From contig DFYY01000015.1 of the NCBI GenBank assembly GCA_002383485.1, positions 1-58,101 of the forward strand: DNA of 58,101 nucleotides, in the 5' to 3' direction. Positions 33,836 to 41,545 of this stretch are shown in pieces. The stretch is from Bacteroidales bacterium UBA4070. GTDB taxonomy: Bacteria; Bacteroidota; Bacteroidia; Bacteroidales; VadinHA17. The position numbers were made by a program, and so were the translations under genes. The notes beneath the pieces are model-generated. The model had not been told where the DNA came from. It saw nothing but the letters and a program-made list of their open reading frames with translations, and ran no database searches. The first letter of the stretch is position 1. Each line of letters starts with the position of its first letter.

Positions 33836-35443
33836 ATGAAAAAATATCTTCTTGTTGTCCTGTTAGTGACAGCACTCTCATCGCCCGTTCTGGATGGGCA
33901 GGAAAAATACATTCAGTCTCCTGTCACCCACGTGACAGTCTTCCGGCAGGGGGCGCAGCTCTCCGGCGATGCAGTCATATCCGTACAGCCCGGAACATGG
34001 GATTTTGTTGCAGGAGGGTTATCTCCCTACATTGATCCCAACAGCATCCAGGTCAGGGGTGAGGGAGATTTCATGATTACGGGGGTAGCCTATCGCACCA
34101 ATTATCTCGAGAATCCGGCGGAGTCAGATGCCATCAGCACTCTTCGCGGCAAGATCAAACACCTGGAGCTGAAGCTTGAGGATGAAGGTACTGCACTGGA
34201 GGTGTTGCTTGAGCGTGAGCGTTTCCTGAAGGCCAATTACGACGTTGTGGCAAACAAGAGCACCATCACCCCCGAACAGTTCAGGGCTCTGATGGAGCTC
34301 TACGGAATAAACATGGAGACGGTCAAGAATGCCATTCTCATGAAGAACAGGGTCATCAGGAGTCTGAAAGAGGAAAAGGGTAAGCTCGATCAGCAGCTTG
34401 CCGGCACCCTTGACCGCTCGAAGATGCCCACCGGCGAGATTGTTGTAACCGTCAGCGGCAGCAAGCCTGCTAACGGGAGGCTTAAGCTCTCGTATGTGGT
34501 CATGAATGCCGGATGGAGGCCTTCATATGATATCAGGGTGGATGATATTTCCGATCCCGCAGTCATCATCTACAAGGCTGACATATGGCAGAGCAGTGGC
34601 ATTGAATGGAAGGATGTCAAGATCAGCCTGTCAAATGCCGCCCCGATGACGGCCGGTTACCTTCCCAAGCTCAACCCGTGGTTCGTCGATTTTTACCAGG
34701 AGTATTCGTTAAATGAGATGGTTGTAACAGGTTACGGGACCAAGGCCAGGCCGGCGCGACAGGAAAAATCTGAGGAGGCTGTGATGATGGATCTGGAAGC
34801 CAGCGCTCCCATGCCGGTCACGGTGACTGAATCAAACATCAGCTTCAGTTTCGACATAAACGTTCCCCGGACGGTATCATCCGGAGGCAAGCCCGAGACA
34901 GTGGAACTTCAACGGCTCACAGTTCCTGCCACCTACAGTTATGCTGTTACTCCCAAGCTGGCATCCATGGCCTATCTGATGGGATACATCACTGACTGGG
35001 ACAAGTACAACCTCCTGCCCGGTGAGTCAAACATCTACTTCAGCAATACATTTACCGGCAAGGGATACATAAATACGGCCGAACTTACCGATACCCTTCC
35101 TGTTTCCCTGGGTGCAGACAACAGTATCACCGTGAAGCGTGACCGCCGGACCGATTTCACCTCCCAGCGGCTTATAGGGGCGAACAGGGTTGAGACCCTC
35201 TCCTTCCTGATCTCGGTCCGCAATAACAAGAGCAAGGCAGTGACCGTCAGGCTGCGTGACCAGATGCCACTTTCACAGAACAGTGACATAACGGTTGAGG
35301 CTGCAGAACTCAGCGGCGGCAGGCATAACAGCGCCACCGGGGAGGTGACATGGGACCTGACCATTGATCCCGGCCGGATGAAAGAGGTTATCTTCACCTA
35401 CACCGTGAAGTACCCCAAAAACCGCAAAGTAGTACTTGAATAA
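33836..35443 (+). CDS. DUF4140/DUF4139 (mucoidy-inhibitor MuiA-like) protein
   Basis: 535 residues from ATG 33836. An N-terminal signal peptide (about 1-21) implies export. The DUF4140 domain starts VTHVTVFRQGAQLSGDAVI. A coiled coil follows (about 105-200, ISTLRGKIKHLELKLEDEG onward). The DUF4139 beta domain begins near KLSYVVMNAGWRPSYDIRVD and runs to the end. At residues about 292-301 there is NEMVVTGYGT, a motif normally found in SusC-type receptors just before the plug. The family is widespread but its function is unknown; the MuiA name comes from one mucoidy study. Monocistronic, with a strong terminator. Confidence 0.82.
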   Translation: MKKYLLVVLLVTALSSPVLDGQEKYIQSPVTHVTVFRQGAQLSGDAVISVQPGTWDFVAGGLSPYIDPNSIQVRGEGDFMITGVAYRTNYLENPAESDAISTLRGKIKHLELKLEDEGTALEVLLERERFLKANYDVVANKSTITPEQFRALMELYGINMETVKNAILMKNRVIRSLKEEKGKLDQQLAGTLDRSKMPTGEIVVTVSGSKPANGRLKLSYVVMNAGWRPSYDIRVDDISDPAVIIYKADIWQSSGIEWKDVKISLSNAAPMTAGYLPKLNPWFVDFYQEYSLNEMVVTGYGTKARPARQEKSEEAVMMDLEASAPMPVTVTESNISFSFDINVPRTVSSGGKPETVELQRLTVPATYSYAVTPKLASMAYLMGYITDWDKYNLLPGESNIYFSNTFTGKGYINTAELTDTLPVSLGADNSITVKRDRRTDFTSQRLIGANRVETLSFLISVRNNKSKAVTVRLRDQMPLSQNSDITVEAAELSGGRHNSATGEVTWDLTIDPGRMKEVIFTYTVKYPKNRKVVLE

Positions 35444-35467
35444 TACATAATTGCAATTTACTGACAC

Positions 35468-35506
35468 GCGAGGTTATCAACAGCTGTTGATAACCTCGCT
35501 ATTTTA
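35468..35506 (+). terminator. Terminator built on a 32-bp perfect palindrome
   Basis: 35468-35499 is a complete palindrome with no unpaired centre (arms GCGAGGTTATCAACAG / CTGTTGATAACCTCGC), followed by TATTTTAT. In RNA the central bases would open as a loop. It lies 25 bases after the DUF4139 gene. Confidence 0.75.
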
Positions 35507-35597
35507 TATCTATATTATTGTATTATTGCCGGTTGCGATTGTTAATAAACCCGTTCATTATGTGTTACTTTCTTCATGGTATTATTACCCTGAAAAA

Positions 35598-35629
35598 CTT
35601 GACGCAAGGCCTCTTCTGGCTTATCTTTG
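35598..35629 (+). promoter_or_regulatory. Promoter of the structured RNA candidate
   Basis: CTTG (35598-35601), exactly 20 bases, then TATCTTTG (35622-35629), a perfect minus-7 box. The predicted start is about 35634-35637. No protein-coding frame follows; the next element is the self-complementary region described separately. Confidence 0.7.
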
Positions 35630-35634
35630 TAAGA

Positions 35635-36228
35635 CCATGTGAGCGATAAAGAGTCGCTCTGAAGCATGAAGGTTCTTTAGAATGGTTTAATTATCACTCT
35701 GGATTAACATCAGACTTCAGAGTCTCACGCAGACGGATTACGGTCCTGATGCGTCCGTCACAGGTGCAGGCTGAGAAGCCTTCCCATCCTGGCGGTCTGA
35801 CGGAGCAATCATCAAACGGTGTAACAGCCGTGAGAGGAGAGCAACACGGATGCAAGGCTGAAAGCTAATGAGGCAGCAAACGTGTCCGTTAAGAGAGAGG
35901 ATCATCATGCCACCCGAACCGGCGAGGATAGGATGGAGATGATCCGGGCATGACAGCAGCTGTCCCTTCGGGGAGTGTCGTGCTTCAAGGGTTCATTACT
36001 CCGCATCTCAGTATGCGCCCGGAAAACCGCAAGGTCAGTACGGATAACAGAAGAGAAACCTGAACAGGGAAAGCAGTCAGCCTTCGGGCAGGCAGGCAGA
36101 CCGGGGAAGGGAGGAGGAATAGAGATGAACCGACTTCATAACAGTAGCATGGCGGCAAATGACGGTCATGGCTGTCACTAGCCGGAATGGGAACTATTAC
36201 GTACAGTATGGTTCCCATTCGTGTTTTA
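35635..36228 (+). ncRNA. Candidate large structured RNA (about 590 nt)
   Basis: No credible protein is encoded here. Many helices can be drawn without conflict. The 5' end forms a contiguous three-way junction: GTGA/TCAC (35639-35642, 35725-35728), GCGA/TCGC (35643-35646, 35654-35657) and TCTGAAG/CTTCAGA (35658-35664, 35715-35721). Others: 35732-35737/35754-35759; 35769-35780 with a GAGA tetraloop; 35816-35820/35827-35831; the 8-bp 35899-35906/35938-35945; 35948-35955/35976-35983 enclosing a stem with a TTCG loop (35963-35974); 36002-36006/36013-36017; a GCAA loop at 36026-36035; a second TTCG loop at 36080-36089; 36125-36129/36135-36139. It ends in a 10-bp terminator stem (36185-36194/36211-36220) followed by GTGTTTTAT. 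It could be a new large RNA family or the 5' domains of a group II intron that lost its reverse transcriptase; no convincing domain V is visible. Confidence 0.55.
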
Positions 36229-36293
36229 TACCCCCCTCCCCTCCTGTGGTCCGCTGAAGCTTCACATGGTTGCTCCGGCGGGGAAGGGAAGAA

Positions 36294-36316
36294 ATAAAAA
36301 AGGGGCTTAACGCCCC
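36294..36316 (-). terminator. lpxA terminator overlapping its stop codon
   Basis: On the minus strand GGGGC (36316-36312) pairs with GCCCC (36306-36302), and six T follow. The lpxA stop codon at 36307-36309 lies in the loop, so the last codons form the stem. Confidence 0.75.
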
Positions 36317-37080
36317 CTGATAACCCCTCTTTCAGAATTCTTTATGAACTGCAGGATGTAATCCCGCTCCGGGGTGGGACCGAAATTGGCTTCGATATAC
36401 TCCAGCGCCTTTGTTCCGTTCATACCCATATTATAGTATGCCCTGTAGATCTCATGCAGCTCATGCATCTTCTCCTTTGTGAATCCCCGGCGCTCCAGTC
36501 CGACATTGTTAAGGCCCATGAAGGCAAGCGGCTCCCTGTCGGCCTTGATGAACGGAGGAACATCCATCCGCACCTTCGATCCGCCGCCAAGAAAAGCATG
36601 ATTTCCTATCCTCACAAACTGATGAACGACAGTGGCTCCTCCAAGCGTCACCCAGTCGCCAAGCTCAACCTCCCCCGCGATGCCTGACGAGGCCACAATA
36701 ATCACATTGTTTCCCACGTTGCAGTCGTGCGCCACATGCACATAAGCCATCAGCAGGCAGTTATTGCCTATGGTGGTCTTCCCCCTTGCACGAGTGCCCC
36801 TGTTGAGGGTGGCAAACTCCCTGACGGTGGTGTTGTCACCTATCTCAAGGGTAGTCTCCTCACCGCTGAACTTCATGTCCTGGGGTATGGCAGAAACAGA
36901 GGCTCCGTTGAAGATACGACAGTTTTTTCCGATCCTGGCACCGTCATAGATGACAGCCCCGGACCCTATCCAGGTGCCGTCGCCGATGATAACATCACCG
37001 TAGACGGTTGCAAACGGTTCAACTGTGACCCTCTCGCCAAGTTGAGCTTTCGGATCGATAAATGCCAGTGAAGAAATCAT
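36307..37080 (-). CDS. lpxA: UDP-N-acetylglucosamine O-acyltransferase
   Basis: 257 residues, normal length. It transfers a 3-hydroxyacyl chain from ACP to UDP-GlcNAc, the first step of lipid A synthesis in the cytoplasm. The left-handed beta-helix hexapeptide repeats fill residues 1-190. The catalytic His is His118 in MAYVHVAHDCNVG. The C-terminal helical part (FTKEKMHELHEIYRAYY) is standard. It is the last of the four-gene block HD gene-lpxD-lpxC/fabZ-lpxA, five bases after lpxC/fabZ. Confidence 0.97.
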   Translation of the reverse strand: MISSLAFIDPKAQLGERVTVEPFATVYGDVIIGDGTWIGSGAVIYDGARIGKNCRIFNGASVSAIPQDMKFSGEETTLEIGDNTTVREFATLNRGTRARGKTTIGNNCLLMAYVHVAHDCNVGNNVIIVASSGIAGEVELGDWVTLGGATVVHQFVRIGNHAFLGGGSKVRMDVPPFIKADREPLAFMGLNNVGLERRGFTKEKMHELHEIYRAYYNMGMNGTKALEYIEANFGPTPERDYILQFIKNSERGVIRGR

Positions 37081-37085
37081 ATAAT

Positions 37086-38480
37086 TTATCTGTTCTTAAT
37101 GACCTGTGCCGTCATCTCACCCTCGGCAACCAGCTTCTCTCCCACAAAGGCCTGACAATACATTATCACGATGCTCCTCCTGATTGGTTCGGTCAGGTCG
37201 GCCCTCACAACGATTGTGTCTCCTGGAACTACCTTGTGTTTGAATTTCATCCTGTCTATCTTGAGGAAATAGGTGGAATATCTTTCCGGCTCATCCACGT
37301 TGCTCAGCACAAGGATACCTCCCACCTGTGCCATGGTTTCAACAAGCAGCACACCCGGAAAGACATGTTCCTGCTCGAAATGGCCCTGGAAGAATGCCTC
37401 GTTGTAGGTGGTGTTCTTAATCCCGATTACATGATTTTTCGTAACCTCGAGTATCCGGTCCACCATCAGGAACGGGAACCGGTGAGGGAGCAGCTTCTTT
37501 ATCTGCTCGATATCCATTGCGGCAGGCTTGGTAGTGTCAAGAAGGGGTATCTCCCTCTTTGTTGTCTGCCTCTTGATCTGATGCCTGATCAGCCTTGCCA
37601 GCCTGGTATTGGCGAAGTGGCCAGGCCTTGTTGCCACCACCTTCCCCTTGATAGGTTGTCCCACCAGCGACAGGTCGCCTATCAGGTCAAGCAGCTTATG
37701 GCGTGCCGGTTCGTTGGGATATCTCAGCTTCGTGTTGTTGAGTACACCTGCGTGGTGCTCGGTGATCCCGGGCTTGTTGAACATCTTCGCTATGCGGTCT
37801 ATCTCCTCCTGCTCCACCTCGCGCTCAAGGATCACCACGGCATTCTCCAGGTCACCTCCCTTGATAAGACCCATCCTGAATAGCGGTTCAAGCTCATGGA
37901 AGAAGACGAAGGTGCGGCTTCCCGCAATCTCCTTCTCGAAGTCGTCCAGCTGGTCCAGGATTGCATACTGATTCCCGAGTATCTTGGAGTTATAATCTAT
38001 CAGGACATGGGCGCTGAAGTGGTCATCCGGATAGACGATGAGGTCAACGCCGTGCTCCTCGTCCGAGAAGGTGATTTTCTCCTTTATGACATAATAGTTG
38101 CGTTCCTCGTCCTGCTCAACTATGCCCGCCTTATTGATGGCTTCCACGAACATGCGCGAGCTTCCGCCCATTATCGGGGCCTCAGGACCGTTTATCTCTA
38201 TGAGTGCGTTATCAACACGCATCCCTGCAAATGCAGCAAGGACATGCTCTATTGTTGCAACCGAGGCTTCTCCCTGCACCAGTGTGGTACCCCTCGAGGT
38301 TTCAGTGACATGGTCTGCCAGGGCATCAATTACCGGAGAACCCGGCAGATCTGTGCGGCAGAATTTGTATCCGTGATTCGCAGGGGCCGGCTTGAAGGTT
38401 ACTATCACATCAATTCCCGAATGAAGACCCTTACCACTGAGGCTCACCTCATTAGCCAGCGTCCTTTGCTTTTCGCTCAT
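37086..38480 (-). CDS. lpxC/fabZ: Bifunctional LpxC deacetylase / FabZ dehydratase
   Basis: 464 residues, a fusion found in Bacteroidota. Residues about 1-305 are LpxC, the zinc deacetylase that commits UDP-acyl-GlcNAc to lipid A. Zinc ligands are His in ATIEHVLAAFAG and the His-x3-Asp of RHKLLDLIGDLSL; the catalytic His is in RPGHFANTRLA. Residues about 325-464 are FabZ, the 3-hydroxyacyl-ACP dehydratase: LLPHRFPFLMVDRI carries the catalytic His and PGVLLVETMAQVGG the Glu. The fusion ties the two enzymes that compete for 3-hydroxyacyl chains to equal amounts. Confidence 0.97.
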   Translation of the reverse strand: MSEKQRTLANEVSLSGKGLHSGIDVIVTFKPAPANHGYKFCRTDLPGSPVIDALADHVTETSRGTTLVQGEASVATIEHVLAAFAGMRVDNALIEINGPEAPIMGGSSRMFVEAINKAGIVEQDEERNYYVIKEKITFSDEEHGVDLIVYPDDHFSAHVLIDYNSKILGNQYAILDQLDDFEKEIAGSRTFVFFHELEPLFRMGLIKGGDLENAVVILEREVEQEEIDRIAKMFNKPGITEHHAGVLNNTKLRYPNEPARHKLLDLIGDLSLVGQPIKGKVVATRPGHFANTRLARLIRHQIKRQTTKREIPLLDTTKPAAMDIEQIKKLLPHRFPFLMVDRILEVTKNHVIGIKNTTYNEAFFQGHFEQEHVFPGVLLVETMAQVGGILVLSNVDEPERYSTYFLKIDRMKFKHKVVPGDTIVVRADLTEPIRRSIVIMYCQAFVGEKLVAEGEMTAQVIKNR

Positions 38481-38590
38481 ATCAGATCAGTTTTAATCGT
38501 GCAAATAAAAATAAAATTTCCCGAACGACATAATGAAAACCGCTACATCTGCGTGATGTTCAAATCATTTCCTTTAGACCGTTTTTGGAA

Positions 38591-39628
38591 CTACCTGTTT
38601 TTTAAAGCCGCCACCGTTTTTGCAAGAGCATCCAGCCTGTTGTTCAGTTCAGGGAGTTTACGGATATATACGACACTTTTGAGAAATTGTTTGCTGTCGG
38701 TGGCCGGGTAGCCCAGCAGGGTTGAGTTCTCCTCGCTCACGGTGCTCATGATGCCGGACTGTGCCCCGATTTTGCATCCGTCAGCGATACTCAGATGGCC
38801 TGCCAGTCCCACCTGTCCGCCGAACATGCAGTTGCGGCCGACCCTGGTTGAGCCTGCGAGGCCCGACTGGGCTGCAATCACCGTATTCTCTCCTATCTCC
38901 ACGTTATGCCCCACCTGTATGAGGTTGTCAAGCTTGACACCCTTTCGTATTACGGTTGAGCCCATTGTTGCACGGTCTACGCAGGTATTGGAGCCTATCT
39001 CAACATTATCTTCAATTATGACATTTCCAATCTGAGGTATTTTCATGAAGTTGGCCTCGCTGACAGGGGCAAAGCCGAAACCGTCAGCACCGATCACCGC
39101 ACCGGCATGGATTATGCAGTCATTCCCGATCACGCAGTCGCGATAAACCTTGACCCCCGGATGGAGGGTGCAGTTTTTCCCGATCTTTACATTCTCCCCG
39201 ATAAATACCTGGGGATGAAGTGAGCAGCCGTCAGCTATCACAGCATTTTCGGATATTACGGCACAGGCGCCGATGAACACGTCAGAGCCAACGCTTGCAC
39301 GTTCATCAATAACGGCAGAAGGGTGAATGCCCTTCTTTGCCGGCCTGGCCTGCTCGTAGAAGGCCAGCAGGCGTGCCAGCGCCTGGTAGGGGTCATCCAC
39401 CCTTATGAGGGTGGCAGTAACCTTTTTTGCCGGTGTAAAGTCGTTCTTCACCAGCACGGCTGATGCATCAGTGCTATAGATATAAGGTTCATATTTAGGG
39501 TTTGAAAGAAAGGAGAGAGCTCCCGGATGGCCTTCCTCTATCCTTGCCACGGTATTCAGTTTCGTCTCCGGATCACCCTCGACGGTGCCATTCAGTATCC
39601 GGGCTATCATTGCAGCAGTAAAATCCAT
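38591..39628 (-). CDS. lpxD: UDP-3-O-(3-hydroxyacyl)glucosamine N-acyltransferase
   Basis: 345 residues. It adds the second hydroxyacyl chain in lipid A synthesis, using acyl-ACP. The N-terminal uridine-binding domain (about 1-100) includes GALSFLSNPKYEPYIYSTDA. Left-handed beta-helix repeats follow (about 100-310), with the catalytic His in NLIQVGHNVEIGENTVIAAQ. A C-terminal helix (LPELNNRLDALAKTV) completes the trimer. It lies 16 bases after the HD gene and 110 bases before lpxC/fabZ; the larger gap might hold a second promoter but I see no good match. Confidence 0.97.
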   Translation of the reverse strand: MDFTAAMIARILNGTVEGDPETKLNTVARIEEGHPGALSFLSNPKYEPYIYSTDASAVLVKNDFTPAKKVTATLIRVDDPYQALARLLAFYEQARPAKKGIHPSAVIDERASVGSDVFIGACAVISENAVIADGCSLHPQVFIGENVKIGKNCTLHPGVKVYRDCVIGNDCIIHAGAVIGADGFGFAPVSEANFMKIPQIGNVIIEDNVEIGSNTCVDRATMGSTVIRKGVKLDNLIQVGHNVEIGENTVIAAQSGLAGSTRVGRNCMFGGQVGLAGHLSIADGCKIGAQSGIMSTVSEENSTLLGYPATDSKQFLKSVVYIRKLPELNNRLDALAKTVAALKNR

Positions 39629-39644
39629 TTTTTCAGTTTATGTA

Positions 39645-40877
39645 TTAATTCACAATCTCCTTAGGGTAGCAGAGGTAGTATTTTGTAACCTTCTCGGACA
39701 GAGCCTCCTTGTCGAAGAGGTCGGACACGGCAGTGATGTCCCTGGTACTTCCGTTTTTCAGGAGTATGCGCACCTCGGGGGTGCCGGGGGCATAAGTCTG
39801 GTTGTAGACATCCCCCGTGTTGACATAGAATATCACTTCATCGTCCTTCAGTCCCAGGAGAGTTTTCGCCCTGCGGCCCGTTTCAGCAACCTTCTCACCG
39901 GAGAACGGTGTCCGCTGCAGTTCGATTCCCAGCAGATCCCTGTTTACGAACCGTCTGCAGAGGTCTTCAAGCACCCTGTCGCCGCAGCTCATCCATACCT
40001 TGGTGGCTGAAAGGATATCACTCTCGTCAAGTGCCGTAAAATGACCAACAAGAGCCTTGCGCTCCTCCAGTGCCGCCATGTTGTGACGGGGAGCGAGGAA
40101 CCATTCAAGGGCGGGTGGGGCAAAGAGCTTCACTCCTTCTGCAGTAACCTGGCGGGCCCTGACCAGCAGGCTGGTGAGCAGTTTCTCTGCCGAGACCACA
40201 GTACGGTGATTGTATACCTGCCAGTACATCATTCTCCTGGCTATCAGAAACTTTTCAACGGAATAGATGCCTTTTTCGTCAACCACAAGCCTGTCATCCG
40301 CCACATTAAGCATCCTGATGATCCGGTCAGAACCCACTGATCCCTCTATTACTCCTGTGAAAAAACTGTCGCGCCTGAGGTAATCCATCCGGTCCATATC
40401 CATCTGACCTGTCACCAGGTCATGGAAGAACCGCCTCGGGTATTCACCGCGGAATATGGCAATGGCTTCTGTGAGCCTTCCATTCATTGCGTTGTTGAGT
40501 TCCTCCATTATCAGCACCGACATGACCTCATGAGGGGTGTCTTCAATGAGTGAGTGTTCCAGCGCGTGGGAAAAGGGTCCGTGCCCGATGTCATGGAGCA
40601 GAATGGCCGTCAGTACAGCCACCTCCTCTGCTTCCGAGATTTCAATCCCTTTGCTCCTGAGGGTATGCACCGCCTGCCCTGTCAGGTACATCGCACCAAG
40701 GCTGTGCTGAAAGCGGCTGTGCACCGCCCCCGGATAAACCAGGCTTGAGAGCCCGAGCTGCCTGATATTGCGCAGCCTCTGAAACCAGGGATGACCCACC
40801 AGATCATATATCAGATCGTTGGGTAAACTGATAAACCCGTACACCGGGTCATTGATAATCTTTCTCCTGTTTGTCAA
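39645..40877 (-). CDS. HD-domain phosphohydrolase
   Basis: 410 residues. The start appears to be TTG at 40877: an in-frame stop lies five codons upstream and no ATG precedes the conserved IINDPVYGFISLP. The HD metal site is visible: His in HSRFQHSLGAMYL, His-Asp in ILLHDIGHGPFSHALE and a later Asp in GQMDMDRMDYLRRDSFFTG. This is the SAMHD1/dGTPase-like group that hydrolyses nucleotides, though the substrate is unknown here. Its constant place before lpxD in Bacteroidota suggests co-expression with lipid A genes. Confidence 0.88.
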   Translation of the reverse strand: MTNRRKIINDPVYGFISLPNDLIYDLVGHPWFQRLRNIRQLGLSSLVYPGAVHSRFQHSLGAMYLTGQAVHTLRSKGIEISEAEEVAVLTAILLHDIGHGPFSHALEHSLIEDTPHEVMSVLIMEELNNAMNGRLTEAIAIFRGEYPRRFFHDLVTGQMDMDRMDYLRRDSFFTGVIEGSVGSDRIIRMLNVADDRLVVDEKGIYSVEKFLIARRMMYWQVYNHRTVVSAEKLLTSLLVRARQVTAEGVKLFAPPALEWFLAPRHNMAALEERKALVGHFTALDESDILSATKVWMSCGDRVLEDLCRRFVNRDLLGIELQRTPFSGEKVAETGRRAKTLLGLKDDEVIFYVNTGDVYNQTYAPGTPEVRILLKNGSTRDITAVSDLFDKEALSEKVTKYYLCYPKEIVN

Positions 40878-40898
40878 ACAGTACCGGTTTTATGTCCG

Positions 40899-40906
40899 CA
40901 AATTTA
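40899..40906 (-). promoter_or_regulatory. Minus-7 box of the HD-lpxD-lpxC-lpxA operon
   Basis: On minus this reads TAAATTTG, a perfect TAnnTTTG, 22 bases upstream of the TTG start. A CTTG lies 22 bases further upstream, slightly long for the usual 19-21 spacing. Confidence 0.45.
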
Positions 40907-40979
40907 TTCAAATGTTTCCATATCAGGGCAAGAAAGGCTTCATAGAGAGCACTGTTTTCAATTTTCAGGCAGATGGTTG

Positions 40980-41010
40980 ATTGTTTATTAAAAAAATGAT
41001 TTTATCTTTG
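40980..41010 (+). promoter_or_regulatory. Promoter of the rimP-nusA-infB operon
   Basis: ATTG (40980-40983), 19 bases, then TATCTTTG (41003-41010), a perfect minus-7 box. The start should be about 41015-41018, giving a leader of about 60 bases before the GTG of rimP. Confidence 0.7.
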
Positions 41011-41037
41011 CACCCGAATAGCAGGGTAGAATGGCTC

Positions 41038-41061
41038 AGGGGACAAAAGTCCCCTATTTTG
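41038..41061 (+). promoter_or_regulatory. Terminator-like hairpin in the rimP leader
   Basis: AGGGGAC (41038-41044), loop AAAA, GTCCCCT (41049-41055), then ATTTTG. A perfect 7-bp stem 20-25 bases after the predicted transcription start and 18 bases before rimP. It may attenuate the translation-factor operon, or act as a protein-binding leader. Confidence 0.5.
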
Positions 41062-41078
41062 TTATCAAAAATCAGACC

Positions 41079-41528
41079 GTGATTACAAAGGACCATATAA
41101 GGAAACTAGTGACGGAGCACATCAGTGCTACCGGCATCTTCCTCGTGGATGTCAGACTGAGCAGCACCGGCCGCATTACCGTTCTCATTGACAGGCCGGA
41201 AGGGTTGAAGATTGAGGACTGCGTAATGCTTAGCAAACAGATAAGCAACGACCTGGGAGAGGAACTGGGCGATTATGAGCTCAACGTGTCTTCACCCGGT
41301 CTGGACATGCCACTGCTCGTGCCTGAACAGTTTATGAAAAATGAAGGCAGGATGGTGGATGTGATGACCGGTGAGGGGGAACGGCTGAAGGGTGTCATGA
41401 TGAATGTGACAGCCGGAGGATTTGACCTGCAGACCGAAACAAAACAGAAGAAAGAGACGGTCACTGCAGTCAGATCATTTAATTTTGAAGATGTTAAGTC
41501 AGTTAAAGTTATTATATCATTCAAATAA
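41079..41528 (+). CDS. rimP: Ribosome maturation factor RimP
   Basis: 149 residues from the GTG at 41079. This start gives ITKDHIRKLVTEHISATGIFL, which aligns with RimP N-termini. The in-frame ATG at 41031 would add 16 residues encoded by the leader hairpin, so I reject it. RimP helps assemble the 30S subunit. The conserved core LIDRPEGLKIEDCVMLSKQI and YELNVSSPGLDMPL is present, and the C-terminal SH3-like domain ends VKVIISFK. First gene of rimP-nusA-infB. Confidence 0.9.
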   Translation: MITKDHIRKLVTEHISATGIFLVDVRLSSTGRITVLIDRPEGLKIEDCVMLSKQISNDLGEELGDYELNVSSPGLDMPLLVPEQFMKNEGRMVDVMTGEGERLKGVMMNVTAGGFDLQTETKQKKETVTAVRSFNFEDVKSVKVIISFK

Positions 41529-41545
41529 AAGTATAGATTACAGCA

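Noticed and set aside
35975..36181. 69-codon open frame in the structured RNA region
   Set aside because: Alternative start, no family resemblance, and it runs through several predicted helices and tetraloops.
36179..36214. Group II intron domain V at the end of the RNA region
   Set aside because: The length and the AGCC...GGTT ends are suggestive, but the inner pairs fail, while a perfect 10-bp terminator stem explains the same bases.
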